Positions 56,051 through 64,000 of a stretch of DNA of 64,000 bases are shown here, in pieces; the first letter of the stretch is position 1; each line of letters begins with the position of its first letter. Below the pieces are notes generated by a model. The model saw nothing but the letters and a program-made list of their open reading frames with translations, did not search any database and had not been told where the DNA came from. Made by a program: the position numbers and the translations under genes. This DNA comes from Pseudomonas sp. 5P_3.1_Bac2 (GTDB lineage Bacteria; Pseudomonadota; Gammaproteobacteria; Pseudomonadales; Pseudomonadaceae): the NCBI RefSeq assembly GCF_025465995.1, contig NZ_JANLNY010000028.1, positions 62,001-126,000 of the forward strand. The letters run 5' to 3'.

Positions 56051-58206
56051 ATGACTCAGCAGTAATATCTAAAACAGAAGTATTGCAGTGCCCTCTGAAA
56101 GGGCATTGGGTCAGCTTCCGCCTAGTTGACGAAAATGGCGACGGCAAACCATATGCAGGGCTTCCCTATACCCTGCATGACAGTCAAGACCAAACGCGGG
56201 AGGGCTCTTTAGATAGCGAAGGGCATGCAAAAGTCGAGGGCATTTACTGCGGTCCTGTTGTACTCAATATATCTAGCCTCGACGATGGTGGGTTAGACCC
56301 GTGGTACAAACTGATCAGCATTAGAGATAACTTCACAATTCCGCTAACCGCTATTCAAGTTGCCGCCGAGCAAACCCCGACTGGCCCCCGCCATGCAGAT
56401 GGGCAAACCTATCTAGCCAAGGAGCGGGCACAACGTGAAAAAGCCAGCTTTATGCGTGTGGAAGTCAGGGACTTCGCAGAGGCCACTGCACATCTGCCGG
56501 ATGCTGATGCGCAGTGGAGCCCTAAGCCTTCGGCCAACCTTAAGCAAAATTCCGGGGCAGCCAAAGAGCAGCTTGGGGTCGCACTTAAGCCTAATATCCA
56601 CTATGTGTTAGAGGTAAAAGCTCTGCGCGCGTATAGCCCAATGCTCTCTCGTGCCCCAGAGTTCTGCGCGCTAAACGCCTATCACCTTGCGGTATTCAGC
56701 GCCTTTGTGTACGCACCGTTTAGTCAGCCGAAACAGAAAAATTATAAATCCCTGCCGCCGCCTTACTCCGCATCCGGCAGTATTGGCAATGCCTTGCGCG
56801 AGCTTTTACCGAAGCGAATAAAACCCACACAGTTTAATAGTGCTAATTATGACCTGATCTGTGAGGAGGTGCCTTACTCCAAACGCCTGGAGGTTATGCC
56901 CTATGACCCGGAGCGTTATGCAGACGAGGCTGGGCAAGGTTGGAATAATCCAGAGGATGTGCATTTTCTCTATCACGAAGATACCGAAACTCAGGCGTTT
57001 ATTACCCATAACGACAAGGTGATACTGATAAGCCTGCGCGGCACACAAGAAAAACAGGACATATTGCGCGATATAGATGCACGACAAGTACCCTATACCG
57101 AAGGTGATGGTCAGGCCCACCGTGGTTTCTACGAGGCATTCCTAGCAGCTAAGAAATTTACCCAACGCTACCTCGATGCATTCCATAGGCCAGATCACTG
57201 CATTGTGATATGTGGCCATAGCCTCGGCGGCGCTATTGCCCTGCTATTAGCCGAATGGGTACGCCGCCAATGGTCGGACAACGTTCAGCTCTACACCTTC
57301 GGCTCTCCCCGCGCAGGAGATCGGGCTTTTGTACAAGGCGCAGCAGCCCTTACTCACCACCGCTTAGTCAACCACAACGATCCAGTGCCGGGCGTGCCGT
57401 TCACTTGGATGGATGCCGAATGGAAGCTGGCGCTACCCGGCACAGTGGCCCTGTTTAGCTCGCCACTTGTGGGCATCGCCTTGTTGCTGGGCGGCTTGCT
57501 CAACCTGCGTGGCGACCCCTATGAGCACCACGGTGAACAGCGCCACTTTATGCCGCGCAAACCCAATGCCAGTAGCGAAGTGGCCATACTTTGGCAGCCA
57601 GGTTGTGCGGCTATCGATGAACAGGTTTGCGCCAGCTATGCCGGTGCTGTTGACCTTGAAAACGATATGCCAAAACGTAAGTCATTGATCGGCCAAGCCC
57701 TATCGGCAGCTGAACACTCCAGTGATGCGGGCTACAGCCGCGCCATGTTGACCACCCTGTTGCGCTGGAATGCGAGTGTGGCTAATCGCAATGGTGAGCT
57801 GTTCACTGCCAGTGAGCTGCAAGATATTCGCAATCAAGTTGAGCAAGTGGAGCAGCAACTGGCCAATTGGCAGCCCCGTAGCTTCTTTGAGTTCCGTCAT
57901 ATCATCCGTGCACAGCACGACACTCGCTTCTATGGCAAATCCGAACTAGAGCTGCGGCAGATGTACCACGAAGGCATCACGCTCGCTCGCCAACTGACCA
58001 AAAAGCAGCGCGAGGAGTTGATTGTCGCGCGCAGCCGTCTGCTCAATCAGGCACAACGACCATTGACCCTGACAGATGTGTTTGGCGACCAAGCGCAAAA
58101 TCCTGAATTGGAGAAACTGGTGAGTGAATGGCGCGCTATCGACGCCAACGCACAAGCCGAGTTACTCGCCAAAGTTCCGAGTGCTGGGGCAAAGCTATAT
58201 GCCTAG
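56047..58206 (+). CDS. T6SS lipase effector (class 3 lipase, Tle-type)
   Basis: A 719-residue protein predicted to hydrolyse membrane lipids of target cells. The N-terminus (about 20-80) is a transthyretin-like module (LVDENGDGKPYAGLPYTLHD). The class 3 lipase core lies about 315-500, with nucleophile S392 in GHSLGGA, D445 (NHNDPVPGVPF) and H494/H495 (YEHHGEQ) as a plausible triad. A hydrophobic helix lies between D445 and the His (about 465-487). The C-terminal 200 residues are charged helices. Gene order VgrG-DUF4123-immunity-lipase matches V. cholerae TseL (Tle2), which supports an effector role; the exact Tle subclass is uncertain. Confidence 0.85.
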   Translation: MNDSAVISKTEVLQCPLKGHWVSFRLVDENGDGKPYAGLPYTLHDSQDQTREGSLDSEGHAKVEGIYCGPVVLNISSLDDGGLDPWYKLISIRDNFTIPLTAIQVAAEQTPTGPRHADGQTYLAKERAQREKASFMRVEVRDFAEATAHLPDADAQWSPKPSANLKQNSGAAKEQLGVALKPNIHYVLEVKALRAYSPMLSRAPEFCALNAYHLAVFSAFVYAPFSQPKQKNYKSLPPPYSASGSIGNALRELLPKRIKPTQFNSANYDLICEEVPYSKRLEVMPYDPERYADEAGQGWNNPEDVHFLYHEDTETQAFITHNDKVILISLRGTQEKQDILRDIDARQVPYTEGDGQAHRGFYEAFLAAKKFTQRYLDAFHRPDHCIVICGHSLGGAIALLLAEWVRRQWSDNVQLYTFGSPRAGDRAFVQGAAALTHHRLVNHNDPVPGVPFTWMDAEWKLALPGTVALFSSPLVGIALLLGGLLNLRGDPYEHHGEQRHFMPRKPNASSEVAILWQPGCAAIDEQVCASYAGAVDLENDMPKRKSLIGQALSAAEHSSDAGYSRAMLTTLLRWNASVANRNGELFTASELQDIRNQVEQVEQQLANWQPRSFFEFRHIIRAQHDTRFYGKSELELRQMYHEGITLARQLTKKQREELIVARSRLLNQAQRPLTLTDVFGDQAQNPELEKLVSEWRAIDANAQAELLAKVPSAGAKLYA

Positions 58207-58339
58207 CGATCTGATGCCCAGCGGAGCTCTCAAGGGGTGGTCTGGTTCAAGCCAAGCAGATGCGTACTCGGCTGACTTGCGAATGCTCAAGCGACGCTCA
58301 CACGTTAAAAGGCGGCAGATAAACGGCTGGGGCCAGAAG

Positions 58340-58909
58340 GTGAAGTGCCATTGGCCCCTGCTGTCATTTATCTACATCAGCCTTTGCGGCTGTGTAGGCG
58401 CTGGAGTGGTGGCCACAAGCAATGAGGAAGTCTATTCACCCACTGATAGCTTCCCAACTAATCGCCGTTTAAAGCCTCAAACAGCGGGCCAGATTCGCTC
58501 TTTGCAATATGACCAACGATACGTAGACACGGGCAAACGCTATAACAGCGAAGAAGTGAAGCAGCTCTGGGGAAGCCCTGATGAAACCTCCAGCAAGGAT
58601 GGTTTTATCACTTGGACCTATTACGAGCAGCCATATTTGTGGCACGGGCTTGTGCTGCATGTTCTGGTCACTATCCCCTTGGTAATCCCTATGGGAAAAG
58701 CCCGATACACGCTGTCCTTTAAAAATGATCAGCTCGAGAAGATCGCTTACCGAGCTACTAAGACTCACCTATTCGTCTGTGATCCAGCCTATATGTATCT
58801 GAAAGGACTAGCGGCAAGTATGCCTTCTACCGGGAATGGATCCGCAGTTGGCCCCTGCACACTCATCAACAGAAAAGGCCTCTACTTCCATCACTTAATG
58901 AATTATTAA
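58340..58909 (+). CDS. Small lipoprotein with BamE-like pattern, downstream of the lipase
   Basis: The frame is open from well inside the lipase gene (ATGs at 58199 and 58283 are possible starts). I prefer GTG 58340, which yields a compact lipoprotein signal (MKCHWPLLSFIYISLCGC, C18), while the upstream starts add a basic leader. The mature part has V-K-Q-L-W-G-S-P-D, a DGFITWTYY strand and YTLSFKNDQLEKI, like the SmpA/OmlA (BamE) beta fold. It may be another immunity or envelope protein; function is not known. Confidence 0.55.
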   Translation: MKCHWPLLSFIYISLCGCVGAGVVATSNEEVYSPTDSFPTNRRLKPQTAGQIRSLQYDQRYVDTGKRYNSEEVKQLWGSPDETSSKDGFITWTYYEQPYLWHGLVLHVLVTIPLVIPMGKARYTLSFKNDQLEKIAYRATKTHLFVCDPAYMYLKGLAASMPSTGNGSAVGPCTLINRKGLYFHHLMNY

Positions 58910-58961
58910 AAACAGAATTCACAACACTAAATTAGCTGATTCAAGAAAAACGGAGCACACC

Positions 58962-59096
58962 TTGAAACGGATTTACCTACCCACCGCCCTGATCGCCCTC
59001 ACTCTGCTGTTAGCGGCGTGCAGCGGTAATTACAAATTTGATGACGATGAATATCGTCCGCTCGGTGATCCCCAAGTTACCAAGCGCAGCAACTGA
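58962..59096 (+). CDS. Small lipoprotein preceding fha (TTG start, OrfX-like position)
   Basis: A 44-residue lipoprotein: signal MKRIYLPTALIALTLLLAAC, lipidated at C20, and a short acidic tail (NYKFDDDEYRPLGDPQ). TTG 58962 has CGGAG seven bases upstream. HSI-II of P. aeruginosa has a small gene (orfX) between sfa2 and fha2, the same place, so this is probably its counterpart. It lies in front of fha by about 20 bases and may act in membrane complex assembly, though this is not shown. Confidence 0.65.
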   Translation: MKRIYLPTALIALTLLLAACSGNYKFDDDEYRPLGDPQVTKRSN

Positions 59097-59115
59097 GCAC
59101 AGGGAGTTAAGCACC

Positions 59116-60312
59116 ATGGAACTGGTATTTGAGGTAGTCAGCGCACAGCAGTTTGTGCCGGGACAATTAACCAGCAAAACCTTTAAACAGGCCGGCGGCA
59201 TCATTGGCCGGGCGGAGGATTGTGACTGGGTGATTCCGGATCGTAAGCGTGTGCTGTCCAGCCGCCACGCCGAAGTGAGTTACCGCGATGGCGCGTTCTA
59301 CCTCACTGACACCAGCAGCAATGGCATTCAGCTTAAAGACAGCGGCGCCAGCCTGCGTAAAAACCAGCCACAGCGCATTGAGCACGGCAGCGTGTACTGC
59401 TTTGGTGACTTCGAGATTCGGGCGCGCCTGGTTCAAGACCCGGCGGTGTTCAGTGCCGATCTGGGCCTGAGCCGGGCCGGCGGCAGCATTATTCCGGATG
59501 ACGCGTTTCTCGATCTCGACCCGCTGACCGCCATCGATCAACAAGAGCAGGTGTATGCCGAGGTGGATGACCTCACCGCCGTTCTGCAGCCACCGAAAAG
59601 CCAGGCGCAGCAACGCGACTATGCGCAGATCGATGAAGAGAACCTGCTGGTGCCGGAACTGGTGATGCCCACCGCGCCGGTACCGCCAAAACCCGCACCG
59701 CAGCCGGTGCGTTTGCCACCAACCTTTTGGGAGAAGTTCAGCGCCGCTTTGGGCGTCTCGCTGGATGATCTGGACGATGACGCCCGCGAAGCGTTGGCCA
59801 TCCACAGCGCCAGCCTGCTCAAGCAAAGCATCAGCAGTTTGCAGCAGGCCCTGCGCACCCGCAGCGAGCTGAAAAACGAGCTGCGTCTGGCCCTGACCAC
59901 GGTGCAAAGCGCCGGCAATAACCCGCTCAAACACACCAGCGACAGCAGTGCCGCGCTCAACGCTTTGCTGCGCGGCGGTAAGGTCGGTCAGCTCAGCGCC
60001 GAGCAGACCATCAGCCATAGCTTCCGCGACTTGCAGGCGCATCAGGTGGCCATGCTGGCGGCCAGCCGCGCTGCCGTTAAAGGGCTGTTTGAACAGCTGG
60101 CGCCGGAGCAACTGAAGCTGCGCTTTGAGCGCGAAGGCAATAAGCCGCTGCTCAATACCGCCGGCAGCCATTGGCGTGCGTTCAACCGCCTGCACGGCAG
60201 CATGGCGCATAACGATGAGTGGAGTGAGCGTCTATTTGCCCGCGACTTCGCCCGCACCTACGAAGAACAAGTGCGCTTAATCGCCACGCTTAACAATGAT
60301 GTTCAAGGATGA
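59116..60312 (+). CDS. tagH: T6SS FHA-domain protein TagH (Fha)
   Basis: Forkhead-associated scaffold protein involved in T6SS assembly and post-translational control. From ATG 59116 (MELVFEVVSAQQF) the product is 398 residues. The FHA domain covers about 10-95 (IIGRAEDCDWVIPDRKRVLSSRHAEVS contains the G-R, S-R-H and N-G residues; split here for length). A Pro-rich linker (about 180-210) leads to a helical type VI FHA C-terminal domain. Longer upstream frame is out of register with the small lipoprotein and rejected. Its stop overlaps the tssJ start region. Confidence 0.92.
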   Translation: MELVFEVVSAQQFVPGQLTSKTFKQAGGIIGRAEDCDWVIPDRKRVLSSRHAEVSYRDGAFYLTDTSSNGIQLKDSGASLRKNQPQRIEHGSVYCFGDFEIRARLVQDPAVFSADLGLSRAGGSIIPDDAFLDLDPLTAIDQQEQVYAEVDDLTAVLQPPKSQAQQRDYAQIDEENLLVPELVMPTAPVPPKPAPQPVRLPPTFWEKFSAALGVSLDDLDDDAREALAIHSASLLKQSISSLQQALRTRSELKNELRLALTTVQSAGNNPLKHTSDSSAALNALLRGGKVGQLSAEQTISHSFRDLQAHQVAMLAASRAAVKGLFEQLAPEQLKLRFEREGNKPLLNTAGSHWRAFNRLHGSMAHNDEWSERLFARDFARTYEEQVRLIATLNNDVQG

Positions 60313-60317
60313 TGCCT

Positions 60318-60800
60318 ATGTACCGTTCCCTCATGCTGGTGCTGTTGGCCAGTGCTCTGGCCCTCACTGGCTGTTCGACGCTGTCGCCGTACTCAAGCCT
60401 GACCAAGCTTGATCTGACCCTTAAAGGCAGCGAGAAACTCAACCCCGACCTCAATGGGCGGCCCTCGCCTATCGTGCTGCGGTTGATCGAACTCAAGCAC
60501 CCGGTGAGCTTCGAGACGGCGGATTTCTTCTCGCTTTATCAGCGCCCCAAAGAAGCCTTGTCGCCGGATTTAGTGGTGCTCGAAGAACTCGAACTGCGCC
60601 CTGGCGAAGTGCGCGAAATGAAGCTCTCGATCCAGTCCGGCAGCCGTTATGTCGGTGTGCTCGCCGCCTACCGTGACCTGCCGGAAAGCAACTGGCGTTA
60701 TGTCATTCCGATCACCGAAGGGCAGCGCAACAGCAGCGTGCTGAGCCTGGATGCCACCGGCATCAAGGACCCAGACGACCTCAAGCAGGATAAGGAATAA
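60318..60800 (+). CDS. tssJ: T6SS outer membrane lipoprotein TssJ
   Basis: Lipoprotein anchoring the TssJLM membrane complex to the outer membrane. From ATG 60318 (MYRSLMLVLLASALALTGC), lipidated at C19, it has 160 residues; ATG 60309 and 60312 are too near the AAGG site. The transthyretin-like body includes VLRLIELKHPVSFETADFFSLY. It is four bases from tssK. Confidence 0.92.
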   Translation: MYRSLMLVLLASALALTGCSTLSPYSSLTKLDLTLKGSEKLNPDLNGRPSPIVLRLIELKHPVSFETADFFSLYQRPKEALSPDLVVLEELELRPGEVREMKLSIQSGSRYVGVLAAYRDLPESNWRYVIPITEGQRNSSVLSLDATGIKDPDDLKQDKE

Positions 60801-60803
60801 GCC

Positions 60804-62135
60804 ATGGCCATGCATAAAGTGGTGTGGCAGGAAGGCATGCTCCTGCGCCCGCAACATTTCCAACAAAACGATCGCTTTTACGATTACCAACTCAAGGTGC
60901 GCACGCAAAAGCTGTCGAGCTATGCCTGGGGCTTTTTCGAGCTGGAAATCGATCGGCAATTTCTCAGCATGGGCAAACTGGTGGTCGGTAAGGCCAGCGG
61001 TATTTTGCCCGACGGCACCCTGTTTGATATCGGTGCCGAGCGCGAGCCACTGACCCTCGACGTGCCCGCCAATACCGGCAACACCCCGGTGTACTTGGCC
61101 CTGCCGTTGGTTACCGGCAACCACATCGAAAGCCGCCGTCTGGAACAGCGCGATGTGCTCGCCCGCTACGTGGCCTTTGAAGAGGAAGTCACCGACTCCA
61201 ACGCCGGCGACAGCGCCACCAGCCAAGTCAGCTGCGGCCGCCCGGACTTCCGCTTGCTGCTCGGCGAGCATCAGAGCGATCAGGCCTATGTGAAGCTGCA
61301 CCTGTGCGATGTGCTGGACACCACGCCCGATGGCGTGATCAGCCTGGACCCGGAATTTATCCCCACCTACGTCAACTTCCAGGCCTCCAGCTACCTGCTC
61401 AGCTGCCTGAAAGAAGTGATCAGCATGCTCGCCCACCGTGGCGACATCCTCGCCGAGCGGATTCGCTCCACCGGCAAGGTCGGTGGTGCGGAATTCGGCG
61501 ACTTTATGATGCTGCAACTGATCAACCGCGCCGAGCCCGTGCTGCGCCATTACCTGGGCGTCGAGCAGGTGCATCCGGAGCAGATCTATCGCGAGCTGCT
61601 GGGTTTGCTCGGCGAACTGGCGACCTTCTCCAGCGAAGATAAACGCCCTCGTTTGGATGGCAGCTACCTGCACAGCGATCAGGGCATCAGCTTTCGCAAG
61701 CTGATGAATGCGATTCGCCAGGTACTGTCCATGGTGCTGGAGCAACACGCCATCGAGCTGCTGTTGCAACAGCGTCAGTACGGCATTCAGGTGTCGCCGC
61801 TGCACGATCACCAGCTGCTCGCCACCTCCTCGTTTGTGCTCGCCGCCAGCGCCGAGTGCGACTCCGAAGAGCTGCGCACGCGGCTACCGGCACACCTCAA
61901 GGTCGGCCCGGTGGAGCGCATTCGCCAGTTGGTCAACCTGCACCTGCCGGGGATCAAGGTCAAACCGCTACCCGTAGCGCCACGGCAAATCCCCTTCCAC
62001 TCGGGCAAAACCTATTTCGCCTTGGAGCTCAGCTCCGAGGACCTGGCGCAACTGGAGCGCTCCGGCGGCTTTGCCATTCACGTGTCCGGCGAATTCACCG
62101 GGCTTGAGCTGAAATTCTGGGCGATCAGGAACTGA
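60804..62135 (+). CDS. tssK: T6SS baseplate protein TssK
   Basis: Trimeric adaptor that connects the baseplate to the membrane complex. The 443-residue product begins MAMHKVVWQEGMLLRPQHFQQ, the family hallmark (W-x-EGM-L-PQHFQ), and has the C-terminal head domain with the KTYFALELSSEDLAQ region. A GTCATGG-like context and short spacing to tssJ and tssL indicate one operon. Confidence 0.96.
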   Translation: MAMHKVVWQEGMLLRPQHFQQNDRFYDYQLKVRTQKLSSYAWGFFELEIDRQFLSMGKLVVGKASGILPDGTLFDIGAEREPLTLDVPANTGNTPVYLALPLVTGNHIESRRLEQRDVLARYVAFEEEVTDSNAGDSATSQVSCGRPDFRLLLGEHQSDQAYVKLHLCDVLDTTPDGVISLDPEFIPTYVNFQASSYLLSCLKEVISMLAHRGDILAERIRSTGKVGGAEFGDFMMLQLINRAEPVLRHYLGVEQVHPEQIYRELLGLLGELATFSSEDKRPRLDGSYLHSDQGISFRKLMNAIRQVLSMVLEQHAIELLLQQRQYGIQVSPLHDHQLLATSSFVLAASAECDSEELRTRLPAHLKVGPVERIRQLVNLHLPGIKVKPLPVAPRQIPFHSGKTYFALELSSEDLAQLERSGGFAIHVSGEFTGLELKFWAIRN

Positions 62136-62137
62136 AT

Positions 62138-63019
62138 ATGACATCCAAGGATATGGACTACGGCCAGGATGACAAAACCGTCATCCTCAACCGTCAAGGC
62201 GAAAGCAGCGCGCACAGCCCGCTGACCGACTTCGCCACTCCACCGAAATTTGAACAACTCGAAGAGCGGATGATTTACGCCGCCCGTTTGCGCCCCGCCG
62301 AGAGCTTCAACATCAGCCTCAATCCGCTGGTCGCGGCGGCCGCTTCGCTGCTCTCAGAAGTAGTGCGGCTCAAGCACAGTTTTGATAGCGAGGACATGCA
62401 CGCGCTCAACCAACGCCTGTCCAGCGCGATCAAGCTATTCGAGCACCGCGCCCTGCATGAAGGCGCCGAAAGCAGCCAGGTGATGGCGGCCCGTTACGTG
62501 CTGTGCACCGTGGTCGACGAAGCCGTGGTGACCACCCCGTGGGGCAACGAGAGCGAATGGTCGCAAATGAGCTTGCTGTCGAGCTTCCACAACGAAACCT
62601 TCGGTGGCGAGAAGTTCTTCCAGCTGCTGGAGCGCCTGTCACGCAACCCGGTTAAGCACCTGCCGATGCTGGAGCTGATGTACCTGTGCCTGTCCCTCGG
62701 TTTCGAGGGCAAATACCGCGTGCTGCCACGCGGCATGCTCGAGCTGGAAGCTGTGCGCGACAGCCTGTACCGGCAGATTCGCCAACTGCGCGGCGATATT
62801 CCGCGCGAAGTCTCACCGCACTGGCAGGGCCTGAGAGACACCGGCCGGCGGCTGGTGCGCATCGTGCCGTGGTGGATGGTCGCGCTGTTTACCCTGGTGT
62901 GCCTGGTGCTGCTGTACAGCGGCTTCGCCTGGGTATTGAGCGAGCAAAGGGAAACCATTCTGCAGCCTTACGAGCAGTTGCTGCCCAATGCAGACGTCAG
63001 CATGGATGAGTCGTCATGA
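62138..63019 (+). CDS. tssL: T6SS membrane complex protein TssL (DotU)
   Basis: Inner-membrane protein of the TssJLM complex. The 293-residue product has a cytoplasmic DotU domain (about 60-240) and a single C-terminal membrane helix (about 246-270, WWMVALFTLVCLVLLYSGFAW), with a short periplasmic tail. No peptidoglycan-binding OmpA domain is present, so this is the short TssL form. Its TGA overlaps the tssM start (ATGA). Confidence 0.95.
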   Translation: MTSKDMDYGQDDKTVILNRQGESSAHSPLTDFATPPKFEQLEERMIYAARLRPAESFNISLNPLVAAAASLLSEVVRLKHSFDSEDMHALNQRLSSAIKLFEHRALHEGAESSQVMAARYVLCTVVDEAVVTTPWGNESEWSQMSLLSSFHNETFGGEKFFQLLERLSRNPVKHLPMLELMYLCLSLGFEGKYRVLPRGMLELEAVRDSLYRQIRQLRGDIPREVSPHWQGLRDTGRRLVRIVPWWMVALFTLVCLVLLYSGFAWVLSEQRETILQPYEQLLPNADVSMDESS

Positions 63020-64000
63020 GAAATTTTTTCCGCAAGTTAGCGGCGTTTTTCCGCAAGACCTGGGTGTGGAGCCTGTGTCTGGTTATTGTTCTGGCCTTGC
63101 TGGTGTGGTTCGCCGGCCCGCTGTTGGCGGTGGACGACTTTAAGTTCTGGGAGTCGGCCACCAGCCGCCTGGTGACCATCTGCGTGTTGGTGCTGATCTG
63201 GGGCCTGTGCATGGTCTACAGCAGCTGGCGCGCCAACGTGCGTAAAAAAGCTGAAGAGAGCGACGAAGCGGCGCAAGAACGCCTGCGCCGCGAAGAGGTG
63301 ATCAACGAAGAGCAACACGAGCTGCGTAAGCGCTTCAAGCAAGCCCTGCACACGCTCAAGCGCTCCAGCCTGTATCGCGGCCGCAGCGAGCGCTGGCGCA
63401 AAGACCTGCCGTGGTACTTGCTGCTGGGCCCACAGGGCAGCGGTAAGACCAGCCTGCTGGACTTCTCCGGGCTCGACTTCCCGCTCAATCGCGGCGAGCA
63501 ACAGCGCCTGACCAAAGACGTGTCCGGCACCCGTTACGCCGATTGGTATTTCGCCGATAACGCCGTGCTGATCGACACCGCGGGGCGCTACCTCAACCAG
63601 CCCGAGCCTAATATCGACGGCCGTGCCTGGCAGACCCTGCTCGGCCTGCTGCGTAAACGCCGGGCCCGCCCACTCAATGGCGTGCTGGTGAATATCCCGG
63701 TGGCACAGCTGCAAAACGGCAGCGAAATCGAGCTGGAAAACCTCGCCCGCCAGACCCGTCAGCGCCTGCATGAAATCCACCAGCGCTTAGGCGCCGATGT
63801 GCCGGTGTACCTGGTGTTGAGCAAGGCCGACAAGGTGCTGGGCTTTGATGAGTTCTTCGACCAGCTGTCCCGCGAAGAAAGCGATCAAGTGCTCGGTGCC
63901 ACTTTCCGTAAGGGCCAGAACTCCAGTGATGTACAGGTGGTGCGCGAAGAGTTTGAAGAGCTGCTGCGCCGCCTCAACAGCCAAGTGATCTCGCGCATGC
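63016..64000 (+). CDS. tssM: T6SS membrane complex protein TssM (IcmF), partial
   Basis: Start of the large inner-membrane TssM protein; about 328 codons of a family usually near 1,200 residues, so the right edge cuts it. Two membrane helices (about 17-37 and 50-70) and a cytoplasmic NTPase domain with Walker A GPQGSGKT near 137-144 are visible, followed by the switch DTAGRYL. The rest of the periplasmic part and probably stp/stk-type genes lie beyond. Confidence 0.95.
   Translation, partial: MRNFFRKLAAFFRKTWVWSLCLVIVLALLVWFAGPLLAVDDFKFWESATSRLVTICVLVLIWGLCMVYSSWRANVRKKAEESDEAAQERLRREEVINEEQHELRKRFKQALHTLKRSSLYRGRSERWRKDLPWYLLLGPQGSGKTSLLDFSGLDFPLNRGEQQRLTKDVSGTRYADWYFADNAVLIDTAGRYLNQPEPNIDGRAWQTLLGLLRKRRARPLNGVLVNIPVAQLQNGSEIELENLARQTRQRLHEIHQRLGADVPVYLVLSKADKVLGFDEFFDQLSREESDQVLGATFRKGQNSSDVQVVREEFEELLRRLNSQVISRM

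Noticed and set aside
59038-59115. Longer N-terminus of the FHA gene from 59038
   Set aside because: The extra 26 codons overlap the small lipoprotein gene in another frame and lie before the family start MELVFEV.

Overview
The window reads as chromosome of a Pseudomonas (Gammaproteobacteria). The evidence is a fused nuoCD inside a complete nuo gene order, the oxyR-recG-HDOD-HU-rubredoxin reductase-ubiC-ubiA-phoB-phoR-phoU-pstBACS succession typical of pseudomonads, moderately high GC coding DNA, and a type VI secretion (T6SS) cluster with the gene order of the P. aeruginosa HSI-II locus. No rRNA, tRNA, CRISPR array, IS element or integrase was seen.

Region 1 (1-11.4 kb, minus strand): respiratory complex I, nuoA-B-CD-E-F-G-H-I-J-K-L, mostly with short or overlapping junctions. 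nuoL runs off the left edge; nuoM and nuoN must lie outside. Region 2 (11.6-24.6 kb): oxyR (divergent from nuoA), recG, a YbaK-like/HDOD protein, two small hypothetical genes, an HU gene, rubredoxin reductase and rubredoxin, ubiC-ubiA, then phoB-phoR and a CBS-domain membrane protein. Region 3 (24.6-33.6 kb, minus strand): an M23 peptidase, a response regulator with a PilZ-like tail, and phoU-pstB-pstA-pstC-pstS. Sites resembling Pho boxes lie in front of phoB, pstS and pstC, so sensor, regulator and regulon sit within 13 kb. Region 4 (33.7-36.8 kb): a hotdog thioesterase, an unknown multi-TM protein followed by a 23-residue membrane peptide and a strong terminator, and an aldose-1-epimerase-like protein.

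Region 5 (37.2 kb to the right edge, plus strand): a T6SS locus, tssA-B-C-E-[module 1]-F-G-H-sfa-[module 2]-small lipoprotein-fha-J-K-L-M (tssM truncated by the edge). No hcp is present. Module 1 (41.26-44.5 kb) has a PAAR protein with a C-terminal extension, a candidate ADP-ribosyltransferase-like effector ending in a glycine-rich hydrophobic tail, a candidate immunity gene, a chimeric ORF starting with a copy of the first 46 codons of tssF, and three AT-rich small ORFs. It looks like a cassette inserted between tssE and tssF that duplicated the tssF 5' end. Module 2 (51.6-58.9 kb) has vgrG, a DUF4123 adaptor, two paralogous lipoproteins (likely immunity), a class-3 lipase effector with a GHSLGG motif, and another lipoprotein. 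The PAAR extension and the lipase N-terminus share a similar short beta-domain motif.

The main candidate for new biology is module 1. Function calls for its genes are inferred from motifs, gene order and membrane topology, not from any database search.
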